Assembly: GCF_007828865.1 (NCBI RefSeq)
Contig: NZ_VIVK01000001.1
Coordinates: 3,348,001-3,412,000, forward strand
Length of the DNA stretch: 64,000 nucleotides
Direction: 5' to 3'
Origin: Kribbella amoyensis
GTDB lineage: Bacteria > Actinomycetota > Actinomycetes > Propionibacteriales > Kribbellaceae
In this document: in pieces, positions 43,805-53,317 of the stretch
How positions within the stretch are numbered: position 1 is the stretch's first letter
Layout: each line of letters begins with the position of its first letter
Notes under the pieces: model-generated
Seen by the model: the letters and a program-made list of their open reading frames with translations, nothing else
The model's database searches: none
What the model was told of the DNA's origin: nothing
Translations under genes and position numbers: made by a program

Positions 43805-44877
43805 GCTCCTTCGACGACTCGCGGCTGGACGACCCGGCCGCGCTCGAGGCGACCGACCACCTGTTGCGCCGGCTGGCCGGCGCCGGAGCCCGGGTCCGGG
43901 CCGAGATCGACGCGGCCGAGGAGGTGCTGGCCGGGCTGGACTCGGACGGCTTCCGGCCCCGCGCGGTCGTGGCCGCCGGCCGGGACGCGCGGCTGGTCCG
44001 CGCCGTGCTCGAACCGGTCTGCCCGGTGCCGTTCGTGGCCTGGCCCGGTCCGGGTCTGCCGGGTTGGACCGGCCCGCTCGACCTGGTGATCGTGCTCGGT
44101 GGCAGCACCGACGACCCGGAGGCGACGTCCGCCGCGTCCGAGGCGGTCCGCCGCGGCTGTGGCCTGATGGTCGCCTGTCCGGAGAACTCGCCGGTCGCCC
44201 AGGCGTCGGCGGGGTCCCGGCACGCGATCCGGTTGCCGTCGCAGTCCGACGACCAGCTGGCCGCGGCGGTCGCGGTCCTGCAGGGCCTGCACCAGATGGA
44301 GCTCGGCCCGGTCGTCGACGCCAAGGCGGTCGCGACCCTGCTGGACGACGTCGCGATCGAGTGCTCGCCGAACAACGACGTGGCGTCGAACCCGGCCAAG
44401 GACCTGTCCCTGATGCTCGCCGACGCGCTGCCGCTGGTCTGGGGCGGTTCCGTCCTGGCCGCGCGGGCCGCCCGGCGGGTGGTCGAGGCGCTGCGGCTGG
44501 CCAGCGGTCGCCCGGCACTCGCCGCCGACGCGGGTCACCTGCTGCCGGTCCTGAACCAGCCGCCGCGCGACCTGTTCGCCGACCCGTTCGACCAGGCGGA
44601 GGAACTGCGGCCCGGCCTGGTCATCCTGGACGACGGCGTCGAGGACGCGGGCGTGGCCGAGCACCGTCGCCAGCTGGAGGAGAAGGCGGAGCGGCACGAC
44701 GTCCGCGTGCACATCGTCCGGCAGGCCAGCGGGACCGACATCGCGCGGTACGCAGCGCTCACCCAGCACGGCCGGTACGCCGCGGCGTACCTCGGCATCG
44801 GTCTCGGCCGGTACGGCACCGCCGTCGCCGACACCCCGGCCGCTCCGGGCAACCCGGCGGTGGATCCGGCGTGGTAG
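43801..44877 (+). CDS. SIS domain protein, phosphosugar isomerase-like
   Basis: The 358-residue protein resembles the bifunctional phosphoglucose/phosphomannose isomerases of actinobacteria: VIVLGGSTDDPEATSA, LMVACPENSPVAQ, IECSPNNDVASNPAKDLSLML and LVWGGSVLAARAARRV. The usual Glu and His catalytic residues are not obvious, so it may be regulatory. It overlaps the preceding gene by 4 bp and manA by 7 bp. Confidence 0.8.
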   Translation: MSSFDDSRLDDPAALEATDHLLRRLAGAGARVRAEIDAAEEVLAGLDSDGFRPRAVVAAGRDARLVRAVLEPVCPVPFVAWPGPGLPGWTGPLDLVIVLGGSTDDPEATSAASEAVRRGCGLMVACPENSPVAQASAGSRHAIRLPSQSDDQLAAAVAVLQGLHQMELGPVVDAKAVATLLDDVAIECSPNNDVASNPAKDLSLMLADALPLVWGGSVLAARAARRVVEALRLASGRPALAADAGHLLPVLNQPPRDLFADPFDQAEELRPGLVILDDGVEDAGVAEHRRQLEEKAERHDVRVHIVRQASGTDIARYAALTQHGRYAAAYLGIGLGRYGTAVADTPAAPGNPAVDPAW

Positions 44878-46043
44878 CCAAACTCTCGAACACGATCCGC
44901 GACTACGCCTGGGGGTCGCTCACCGCGATCCCGGCGCTGACCGGTAGCACGCCGGACGGCAAGCCGCAGGCCGAGCTGTGGATGGGGGCGCACGAGTCGG
45001 CGTCCTCCATCCTGCCGAGCGGCGAGGCGCTGTACGACGTGGTCAGCTCGCAGCCGACAGAGACGCTGGGGGAGGAGACCGCGCTGCGCTTCGACGGGCG
45101 GTTCCCGTTCCTGGCCAAGATCCTGGCCGCCGCGCAGCCGTTGTCGATCCAGGCGCACCCGTCGCCCGAGCAGGCCGTGGAGGGGTACGCCCGGGACGAG
45201 GCGGCCGGCATCCCGAAGGACGCGGCCGACCGCAACTACAAGGACGCCTGGCCGAAGCCGGAGATCCTGATCGCGCTCGAGCCGTTCGACGCGCTGGTCG
45301 GCTTCCGGCCGCTGGAGCGGACCGTGGCATTCCTGGACGCGCTGGCGGCCGAGGAGCTGTCCGGCCTCACCGACCTGCTGCGCGACGGCAAGCTCCGGGA
45401 GGCCTTCACGGCGTTCATGAGCAGCGACCGGGACGCGATCCGTCCGCAGGTCACCGCCCTCGGTGAAGCCTGCCGCCGGTATGCCGGGGACGCGTTCGCG
45501 GTGGAGGCCGCGACCCTGGACCAGTTGGCCGCCGACTTCCCCGACGACCCGGGCGTACTCGCTGCCCTGCTGCTCAACCGGGTCCGGCTGGACCGGTTCC
45601 AGGCGGTCTACCTCCCGGCCGGCAACGTGCACGCGTACCTGCGCGGGACCGGCTTCGAGGTGATGGCGAACTCGGACAACGTGCTCCGTGGCGGCCTGAC
45701 CCGCAAGCACATCGACGTCCCTGAGCTCGTCTCCGTGGTCGACTTCGAAGCGCTGGCCGACCCGGTCCTCGAGGGCACCGCGGAGGCGGCCGGCATCACC
45801 CGGTACGAGACCGGCTGCGCGTACTTCGCGGTCCGCCGGGCCGACGTCGGCGCGGAACCGCTCACCGTGAACGCCGAGGGTCCGCGGATCGTCGCTGTGG
45901 TGGACGGAACCGTCACGGTCGGTGCCGAGGGCATCGAGGTGACCGAGTCGTTGTCCGCCGGGCAGTCCGCGTTCGTCCGAGGACCCGAGGGACCCTGTAC
46001 CCTGCGTGGTTCCGGCACGGCGTTCGTCGTGTCCGCTCGCTGA
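44871..46043 (+). CDS. manA: Mannose-6-phosphate isomerase, class I
   Basis: The 390-residue enzyme starts at GTG 44871, overlapping the SIS gene by 7 bp. Type I features are RDYAWGS, AELWMGAHESA, PLSIQAHPS (zinc His), KPEILIALEPFDALVGFRP and LPAGNVHAYLRGTGFEVMANSDNVLRGGLTRKH-like segments with the remaining metal and substrate residues. It links fructose-6-phosphate to mannose metabolism, feeding manB and manC. Confidence 0.92.
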   Translation: MVAKLSNTIRDYAWGSLTAIPALTGSTPDGKPQAELWMGAHESASSILPSGEALYDVVSSQPTETLGEETALRFDGRFPFLAKILAAAQPLSIQAHPSPEQAVEGYARDEAAGIPKDAADRNYKDAWPKPEILIALEPFDALVGFRPLERTVAFLDALAAEELSGLTDLLRDGKLREAFTAFMSSDRDAIRPQVTALGEACRRYAGDAFAVEAATLDQLAADFPDDPGVLAALLLNRVRLDRFQAVYLPAGNVHAYLRGTGFEVMANSDNVLRGGLTRKHIDVPELVSVVDFEALADPVLEGTAEAAGITRYETGCAYFAVRRADVGAEPLTVNAEGPRIVAVVDGTVTVGAEGIEVTESLSAGQSAFVRGPEGPCTLRGSGTAFVVSAR

Positions 46044-46091
46044 TTCCGGCGAGCTCTCGAGGCCCCCCGAAACAGTAGAGGACGAACCAAC

Positions 46092-47051
46092 ATGGCTGGT
46101 GGCGGTACCAAGGCCGTCGTCGCGGCACTGCTGGCGAACACCGGAATCGCGGTCACCAAGTTCGCCGCCTGGGGGCTCACCCAGTCGGCCTCGATGCTGG
46201 CCGAGGCGATCCACTCGGTCGCCGACGCGGGCAACCAGGTGCTGCTGCTGGTCGGCGGCAAGCGGGCCCGGCGGGAGGCGGACGAGCTGCACCAGTTCGG
46301 CTTCGGCCGGGAGCGGTACGTCTACTCGTTCATCGTCGCGATCGTGCTGTTCAGCGTCGGTGGCCTGTTCGCGCTGTACGAGGGCTACCACAAGATCCAC
46401 GACCCGCACCCGATCGAGAACTGGAAGTGGGTCCCGGTCGTGGTGCTGGTGGCCGCGATCATCATGGAGACGCTGTCGTTCCGGACCGCGATCGTCGAGG
46501 CGAACAAGGTCCGCGGTCAGGTCGGCTGGGCCAAGTTCGTCCGGCAGGCCCGGTCGCCGGAGCTGCCGGTGATCCTGCTCGAGGACTTCGCCGCGCTCAC
46601 CGGTCTGGTGCTGGCGCTCATCGGCGTGGTCCTGACGCTTGTCACCGGCAACGGTGTGTGGGACGGCGTGGGCTCGATGGCGATCGGCGCGCTGCTGGTC
46701 GTGGTGGCGATCTTCCTCGCGATCGAGATGAAGTCGCTGCTGCTCGGCGAGTCGGCCACCCGGGAGGCGCAGCAGAAGATCGTCGCCGCGATCGAGAACA
46801 CCCCGGGCGTGCAGAAGCTGATCCACATCAAGACCCTGCACCTCGGCCCGGAAGAGGTCCTGGTCGCCGCCAAGCTGGGGGTCGAGCCGACCACCGACGC
46901 GGCCGTGGTCGCGCAGACGATCAACGCCGCCGAGCAAGCGGTCCGCGAAGCCGAGCCGATGTCGGTCCACATCTACCTGGAACCCGACATCTACGTCGAA
47001 GGCTACGTCCGCGAAGAACGCCCCGCCGTCCCCGAGGCCCCCTCCCACTAA
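46092..47051 (+). CDS. Cation diffusion facilitator family transporter
   Basis: The 319-residue protein has six predicted helices, the CDF metal site in TM2 (HSVADAG, His41 and Asp45), a TM5 site reading LLEDFAAL in place of the usual HxxxD, and a C-terminal cytoplasmic domain (VQKLIHIKTLHLGPEEVLVAAKLGV). Such transporters export Zn2+, Mn2+ or Fe2+ in exchange for protons. An AGAGGA ribosome site precedes the ATG. Metal choice cannot be read. It ends near a C-rich repeat. Confidence 0.88.
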   Translation: MAGGGTKAVVAALLANTGIAVTKFAAWGLTQSASMLAEAIHSVADAGNQVLLLVGGKRARREADELHQFGFGRERYVYSFIVAIVLFSVGGLFALYEGYHKIHDPHPIENWKWVPVVVLVAAIIMETLSFRTAIVEANKVRGQVGWAKFVRQARSPELPVILLEDFAALTGLVLALIGVVLTLVTGNGVWDGVGSMAIGALLVVVAIFLAIEMKSLLLGESATREAQQKIVAAIENTPGVQKLIHIKTLHLGPEEVLVAAKLGVEPTTDAAVVAQTINAAEQAVREAEPMSVHIYLEPDIYVEGYVREERPAVPEAPSH

Positions 47052-47052
47052 C

Positions 47053-47112
47053 CCACCCCCCGGTCCCCACCCCCACCCCCACCCCCACCCCCGTCCCCGC
47101 CCCCGCCCCCGC
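47053..47112. repeat. C-rich simple repeat with G-quadruplex potential on the reverse strand
   Basis: Four units of ACCCCC lie within a 60-bp C-rich tract. The reverse strand has many runs of four or more G, which could form G-quadruplexes. Confidence 0.6.
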
Positions 47113-47128
47113 TCGCCGTCGGCCGTCG

Positions 47129-47219
47129 GCGTTTCATGGGTTAACCCACCAGGTGCAGGGTTCACCCACCAAAATTCCGTGGGCCAACCCTGCATCCGCC
47201 GGGTTAACCCATGAAACGC
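47129..47219. repeat. Nested inverted-repeat element with four GGGTTNACCC-like sites
   Basis: The outer arm GCGTTTCATGGGTTAACCC (47129-47147) is repeated inverted and perfect at 47201-47219. An inner, near-perfect pair (47154-47169 with 47179-47194, 14 of 16) encloses a 9-nt loop. Each arm holds a decamer like GGGTTAACCC, starting at 47138, 47158, 47181 and 47201, so the sites are 20, 23 and 20 bp apart. The element lies between convergent genes (CDF and MerR), where promoters are not expected. Confidence 0.7.
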
Positions 47220-47300
47220 GGACCGGACCGGGCCGGCGGACCGGACCGCCGGACGGGGACCGGGCCGGACGGGGACGGGGCGGCGGTGGCTGGTGGTGGT

Positions 47301-47669
47301 TCAGCGGGGGCGTTGGGGTGGTGGGGGCAGGACGCCGGAGCGGCCGAGCCAGTGCAGTGCCCGTTCGCGGTCGATCTCGGCCGGGCTCGGGGGTGCGGTG
47401 AGGCGGCCGGTGCGGTAGCCGAGGTTGCGCAGGTCCGCGGCGACGGACGGTTCGGCCAGGGCCTTGAGGGCGAAGGCGAGGGCGGCCGGGGTCACGTCGT
47501 AGCGGCGTTCGAGCTCGAGGGCCAGCCGGACCGCGGCGAGATCGCGGTCGTCGTACTGGCGCTGTGAGGTGCGGCCGATGCGCGTCCGGGGCAGCAGGCC
47601 GAGCGCCTCCCGGTAGCGCAGCATGCGGGGTGTCGTCCCCAGCTGTTTTGCGGCCTCGGTGATGCGCAT
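47301..47669 (-). CDS. MerR family transcriptional regulator
   Basis: The 122-residue protein has an N-terminal MerR helix-turn-helix ([25 protein letters not shown]) and wing ([23 protein letters not shown]). The C-terminal part is short, without the Cys of metal sensors, so the signal is unknown. I chose ATG 47669, 8 nt behind AGGA; ATG 47678 is also in frame. A perfect inverted repeat just upstream is a likely auto-operator. It is divergent from ahcY. Confidence 0.82.
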   Translation of the reverse strand: MRITEAAKQLGTTPRMLRYREALGLLPRTRIGRTSQRQYDDRDLAAVRLALELERRYDVTPAALAFALKALAEPSVAADLRNLGYRTGRLTAPPSPAEIDRERALHWLGRSGVLPPPPQRPR

Positions 47670-47677
47670 GAGGTTCA

Positions 47678-47699
47678 TCCTGACATTTCGGTGTCAGGA
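47678..47699. promoter_or_regulatory. Inverted repeat at the MerR gene start, probable operator
   Basis: TCCTGACA (47678-47685) and TGTCAGGA (47692-47699) are perfect inverted copies spaced by 6 bp. The 22-bp symmetry is typical for MerR dimers. It covers the MerR translation start region and lies 92 bp before ahcY, so it could control both. Confidence 0.6.
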
Positions 47700-47790
47700 A
47701 TGCCTACCCAGTACCCACCCCGGCCGCCCCACACCGCTAGCCTCGTCTCCGAAGACTTCACACCGACACCCTCAAGGGAGCGGCAACCGC

Positions 47791-49227
<1,437 letters not shown>

Positions 49228-49257
49228 GTTCCCCGGTACTGAGTTCCCGGTACGTAC

Positions 49258-49296
49258 CGAAGGCGCCGCATCCCGCTCGGGGGTGCGGCGCCTTCG
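49258..49296 (+). terminator. Terminator after ahcY
   Basis: CGAAGGCGCCGCA and TGCGGCGCCTTCG pair perfectly over 13 bp, with TCCC/GGGG possibly extending the stem. It is suitable for both ahcY and the convergent methyltransferase gene. Confidence 0.75.
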
Positions 49297-49310
49297 TCGT
49301 TGCGGGACCG

Positions 49311-50063
49311 TCAGCGGATGGCGGCGAACAGGTGCTTGTCGGCGACCTGACCGAGAACGGCGACCTCGGCGAAGCCGGCCTTGTGGAAGGCGTTCTGGGT
49401 ATCGGTGAGGGTGATGGCGCGGCCCTTGTGCCGATCGGCGAAGCGGCGCTCGCGTTCGGCCAGGAGGCCGGCGAACGCGGGCTCCTCGGCGGCAGCGTTC
49501 CACCAGGTCGCCCAGTCCTCGACGCCGGCCGCGTGGGAGTCGGTCCAGATCTGGTCGCGGAGGGCGACGGCGAGTTCGTCGAGCCGGGGGACCTCGGTCG
49601 GGCCGAGGCGCATCGTGTCCGCGTTGAGGAAGACGCCGCCGGGACGGATCCGGGTGGCGAGAGTCTGCGCGAGCGTGGTGAGGTCGGCCGGGTCGAGCCA
49701 GTGCAGGGCGGTCGCCGAGCAGACTGCGTCGACCGGGTCGGCACCGAGGACCTCGTCCCAGTCCGGCGCGCGGAGGTCGGCCTCGGCGAACATGACACCG
49801 GGGACTGCTTGGCGGGCGAGCTCCAGCAGGAACGGGTCGAGGTCGACGCCGACGATCTCCGTGCTCGGGAACTTCGCGTGCGCCCGGGTGGCGATGGAGC
49901 CGGGCCCGCAAGCGAGGTCGATGAAGCGGCCAGGCGTGCCGGTGAGGCGTTCGACGATATCGAGCATCAGGGCGAACTGCTCCTCGCGATCAGGCAGGTA
50001 CCCCGCCTGCTGGTCGTCCCAGCGCCTCAGCCAGCCGGTCCAGTCAATTTGCAGATGCGACAT
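49311..50063 (-). CDS. Class I SAM-dependent methyltransferase
   Basis: The 250-residue protein has a Rossmann SAM site: FIDLACGPGSIATRAH (motif I), VGVDLDPFLL (acidic loop), AEADLRAPDW and SATALHWLDP. The rest has family-specific helices. Substrate unknown. I chose ATG 50063: TATTCT lies 7 nt upstream, without a Shine-Dalgarno sequence, so the mRNA may be leaderless. Confidence 0.85.
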   Translation of the reverse strand: MSHLQIDWTGWLRRWDDQQAGYLPDREEQFALMLDIVERLTGTPGRFIDLACGPGSIATRAHAKFPSTEIVGVDLDPFLLELARQAVPGVMFAEADLRAPDWDEVLGADPVDAVCSATALHWLDPADLTTLAQTLATRIRPGGVFLNADTMRLGPTEVPRLDELAVALRDQIWTDSHAAGVEDWATWWNAAAEEPAFAGLLAERERRFADRHKGRAITLTDTQNAFHKAGFAEVAVLGQVADKHLFAAIR

Positions 50064-50070
50064 GGTCGCA

Positions 50071-50076
50071 AGAATA
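50071..50076 (-). promoter_or_regulatory. Candidate -10 hexamer (TATTCT) of a leaderless mRNA
   Basis: TATTCT on the reverse strand is 7 nt before the methyltransferase ATG at 50063 and matches the -10 consensus at 4 of 6 positions. Confidence 0.45.
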
Positions 50077-50183
50077 GGCGCCGGACCCGCAGCACTCACC
50101 AACCCCCTCGTCAGAGCTCTTCCCAGGCCTACGTGAGCGGGGAAGAGCGGGGAGGCGGGGGTTGATGAGTGGTGGCGGTCCGG

Positions 50184-51236
50184 CTAGTTGGTGCCGGGGG
50201 CGTGCCAGCCCTGCTGGTTCACGGTCGAGCGGGGCGCTTCCTGTGCTGCCGGTGGGCCCCAAACCGTGGCCGGGGCTCCGTACGCCGGAGCAGGCGCGAT
50301 CGCGGGGGTCTGCGCGTACGGGCTGGGCGGCCCGAACGGTCCGGTCGGGGTGCTGTAAGAGCTGCCGTTGTACGACGAGCCGAACGGGCCGGTCGGCGTG
50401 CTGTACGAGCTGGCGAACGGGTTGGGGGTGAGGGCCGGGCGCGCGGCCAGGCGGGCCATTTCGCGGCGGCGGCGTTCGGCCAGGACGGCGGAGAGGAAGG
50501 CCGGTGACGAGATCGGGACCGGTGGGGCGGGAGCCGTGACGGCGCCGACGCGGGCGGCCAGCGCGTCCCCCAGCGCGACCTGGGCCGGCGGTTCGAGGTC
50601 GCGGTAGCGGGCCAGGTACTCGCGGGCCGTGTTGGCGAGGTCGTCGGACAGCCGGGACAACTCGAGCGACTGGGCCCACTGGACCAGGTGGCCGGGGACG
50701 AAGAGCGGCGGCGACGCCATTGGCTGGTGGCGTTCGCGGATCACCACGGTGCCCGCGACCATGTCGCCGATCCGCTTGCCCTGCTTGTTCATCAGGCTCG
50801 CGACGATGCCCGGGCTGGCCGCGAACCACGGCGCGAAGTCCACGAAGACCCACAGCAGCGACCGCACCAGCGCGTGCCGGAACCGGATCGAGCTGCCGTC
50901 GTCGCGGACCACTCGGAGTCCGAGCGCGAGCTTGCCCAGCGTCCGGCCGCGGGTCAGCGTCTCCATCACCACGCGGTACCCGACCAGGACCAGCAGCAGC
51001 GAGATGAACACCAGCGCCACCCCGAGCGCCTCGCTGGCCCCGGAGATCAGGTAGCCGAACAGGGAAGCCAGCAGTACGCCGAGCACGATCATCTGCAGGG
51101 TGAAGTCGATCGCGCAGGCCAGCGCCCGGGTCGGCATCCGGGCGATGCGGACCTGGAGGACAACCGCCTCTCCCGTCACCAGCTGCGACAACCCGTACCT
51201 CCTCCCGACAGATCCGTGAGAGTCAGTCTCGCTCAT
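50184..51236 (-). CDS. RDD family membrane protein
   Basis: The 350-residue protein has an RDD domain (about 30-170) with two or three membrane helices, RALACAIDFTLQ, GRTLGKLALGLRVVRDDG and NKQGKRIGDMVAGTVVI. The cytoplasmic C-terminus carries a helical region and then repeats of YSTPTGPFG in a disordered Pro/Ser-rich tail. RDD proteins are usually next to SpoIIM and DUF58 genes in actinobacteria; SpoIIM is divergent here. A GGGAGGA site precedes the ATG at 51236. Confidence 0.87.
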   Translation of the reverse strand: MSETDSHGSVGRRYGLSQLVTGEAVVLQVRIARMPTRALACAIDFTLQMIVLGVLLASLFGYLISGASEALGVALVFISLLLVLVGYRVVMETLTRGRTLGKLALGLRVVRDDGSSIRFRHALVRSLLWVFVDFAPWFAASPGIVASLMNKQGKRIGDMVAGTVVIRERHQPMASPPLFVPGHLVQWAQSLELSRLSDDLANTAREYLARYRDLEPPAQVALGDALAARVGAVTAPAPPVPISSPAFLSAVLAERRRREMARLAARPALTPNPFASSYSTPTGPFGSSYNGSSYSTPTGPFGPPSPYAQTPAIAPAPAYGAPATVWGPPAAQEAPRSTVNQQGWHAPGTN

Positions 51237-51326
51237 GCCAGGTCCTCCCGGGCCTGCGGGCGCGGGCCGAACCGGCGACCCTAGGATGCGGGAGACTCGA
51301 GCAGGGACCAGGACGGGAGGTGGCGG

Positions 51327-52325
51327 GTGGACGTCGAGGCGTACGTGTCGGTTCATCAGCCGCAGTGGGACCGGCTGGCCGAGCTGACCCGGCGGCAGCG
51401 CCGGCTGAGTGGGGCCGAGGCCGACGAGCTCGTGTTGCTCTATCAGCGGGTCGGTACGCATCTGGCCGCGCTTCGGGCCGGGGGTGCCGATCCCGTCACC
51501 GTCGGGCGGTTGTCCGGGCTGATCGCGGACGCGCGCGGGGCCGTGACCGGGGCGCAGGCACCGGTCTGGCGGGACATCTCGCGGTACTTCCTGGTGAGCT
51601 TCCCGGCCGCGCTCTACCTGACCCGGCGCTGGTGGCTGACGATCGGGCTGCTGTTCTACCTGGTCGCGGCCTGGGTCGCGTGGCGGATCATCAGCCGGCC
51701 GGAGATCCTCGACTCGGTGGCGACGCCGGTGCAGATCCAGCAGCTCGTCGACAAGGACTTCGCCGCGTACTACTCGGAGAACCCGGCCCAGGACTTCGCC
51801 CTCCGGGTCTGGATCAACAACGCGACGATCGCGGCCGCCGTGCTCGCGGTCGGGGTGCTGTTGCTGCCGGCCGTGTTCGTGCTCTGGAGCAACGCGCTCA
51901 ACCTGGGCGTGATGGCCGGCGTGATGATCGGGCACGACCGCGGCGACGTGTTCTTCGGCCTGATCACGCCGCACGGCCTGCTCGAGCTGACCGCGGTGTT
52001 CGTCGCGGCCGCGGCCGGGTTGCGGCTCGGCTGGTCCTGGATCGCGCCCGGCCCGCGGACCCGGATGCAGGCGCTCGCGCAGACCGGCCGGGCGACCGTC
52101 GGGATGGCGATCGGGCTCGCGGTGATCCTGCTGACCACCGGCCTGATCGAGGCGTTCGTGACCCCGTCGCCGCTGCCGACCGCGATCCGGGTCGGCATCG
52201 GCGTCCTCGCCGAGGTGGGCTTCTTCGTCTACGTCTGGACCCTCGGCCGCCGGGCGGCACGCGCCGGGGAGTACGGCGATGTCGAGGCCGTCGATCGCGA
52301 GGCGACAGCACCGGTCTCGGCCTGA
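51327..52325 (+). CDS. Stage II sporulation protein M (SpoIIM) family membrane protein
   Basis: The 332-residue protein starts at GTG 51327. It has a helical N-terminus (WDRLAELTRRQRRLSGAEADELV) and about six membrane helices from 95 onward, with NNATIAAAVLAVGVLLLP and GLITPHGLLELTAVFVAAAAGLRLGW segments of the DUF95 family. In Bacillus SpoIIM takes part in engulfment; in actinobacteria the role is unclear. It is divergent from RDD across 90 bp. Confidence 0.87.
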   Translation: MDVEAYVSVHQPQWDRLAELTRRQRRLSGAEADELVLLYQRVGTHLAALRAGGADPVTVGRLSGLIADARGAVTGAQAPVWRDISRYFLVSFPAALYLTRRWWLTIGLLFYLVAAWVAWRIISRPEILDSVATPVQIQQLVDKDFAAYYSENPAQDFALRVWINNATIAAAVLAVGVLLLPAVFVLWSNALNLGVMAGVMIGHDRGDVFFGLITPHGLLELTAVFVAAAAGLRLGWSWIAPGPRTRMQALAQTGRATVGMAIGLAVILLTTGLIEAFVTPSPLPTAIRVGIGVLAEVGFFVYVWTLGRRAARAGEYGDVEAVDREATAPVSA

Positions 52326-52400
52326 CGCCGCGGCACCGTTTGCGGTTGGGTACGGGTTCTGACGACTTGGGGACCGCCACTCGTGTCGTGAGGGAGCAGG

Positions 52401-53171
52401 ATGAGGACCGCCGCACGCCAGGCCCAGAACAGCAAGGTGTACGACCTGTCGATCACGGTCGGACTGATCGCGTACGGCGTCGTCTACCTGCTGGTCGCCT
52501 GGATCGCCTTCCAGCTCGCCTGGGGCAACTCGGATCAGGAGGCGTCGCAACAGGGCGCGCTCCGTGAGCTCGCGGACAAGCCACTCGGTGGGGTCCTGCT
52601 CTGGGTGGTCGCCTTCGGCCTGTTCGCGTTGGTGGTGTGGAAGGCGCTCTCGCTCGCCTACGGGCAACTGGACACCGGCAAGAAGCTGTCCGCGGCCGGG
52701 CAGGGCGCCGTGTACCTGGTGCTCGGGTTCAGCGCGATCAAGGTCGCCCTCGGTTCGGGGAGTTCGGGCAGCGGCAGCGAGCAGTCGTTGACGGCCAAGC
52801 TGATGGCCAACGGCGCCGGCCGGGTGGTCGTGGTGATCATCGGCCTGGTGATCGTCGGGATCGGCGTCCGGCAGGTGTACAAGGCGGTGACGAAGAAGTT
52901 CACCGAGGACCTGGTCGGTGGGATCTCCACCACGACCCTGCTGCTCGGTCGGCTCGGGTACACCGCCAAGGGCGTCGCCTTCCTGGTCGTCGGCGCGCTG
53001 TTCACCTGGGCCGCGATCGACTACGACCCGAAGAAGGCGGGCGGCCTCGACACCGCCCTGCAGACCATCAAGGGCCAGCCGTTCGGGACGTTCCTGCTCA
53101 CCGTGATGGCGATCGGCATCGCCTGCTTCGGCCTGTACTGCTTCGTCTGGTCCCGCAACGCCAAGCACTGA
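52401..53171 (+). CDS. DUF1206 family membrane protein
   Basis: The 256-residue protein has three repeated pairs of membrane helices (about 15-90, 95-170 and 180-250), each with a GLIAYGVVYLLVAW-like segment, the DUF1206 pattern. Function unknown. GGGAGCAGG directly precedes the ATG, a short but probable ribosome site. It follows SpoIIM by 75 bp. Confidence 0.88.
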   Translation: MRTAARQAQNSKVYDLSITVGLIAYGVVYLLVAWIAFQLAWGNSDQEASQQGALRELADKPLGGVLLWVVAFGLFALVVWKALSLAYGQLDTGKKLSAAGQGAVYLVLGFSAIKVALGSGSSGSGSEQSLTAKLMANGAGRVVVVIIGLVIVGIGVRQVYKAVTKKFTEDLVGGISTTTLLLGRLGYTAKGVAFLVVGALFTWAAIDYDPKKAGGLDTALQTIKGQPFGTFLLTVMAIGIACFGLYCFVWSRNAKH

Positions 53172-53267
53172 GCACGTCCTGTCGCCGCCGCGGGCCAGGG
53201 AACGGAAGTATGACAAAGATCGGTAAATCGTTGACACCCACGGTCCTTCTGGTGTGGCTTTCTCTCT

Positions 53268-53299
53268 AAACAACGCGCGAGGGAAACAACGCGCGAGGG
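53268..53299 (+). repeat. Perfect 16-bp tandem duplication upstream of the peptide ABC operon
   Basis: AAACAACGCGCGAGGG occurs twice in direct contact. A TTGACA (53231-53236) that could be a -35 element lies 31 bp upstream. The duplication probably lies in the 5' leader of the transporter mRNA. Confidence 0.7.
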
Positions 53300-53317
53300 C
53301 GGAAGGTGCGTGGGGCG

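Noticed and set aside
44535..47195. 886-residue reverse-strand frame
   Set aside because: Antisense to the SIS, manA and CDF genes, all with clear families.
47700..47790. SAH riboswitch upstream of ahcY
   Set aside because: The leader is short and C-rich with no clear paired core.
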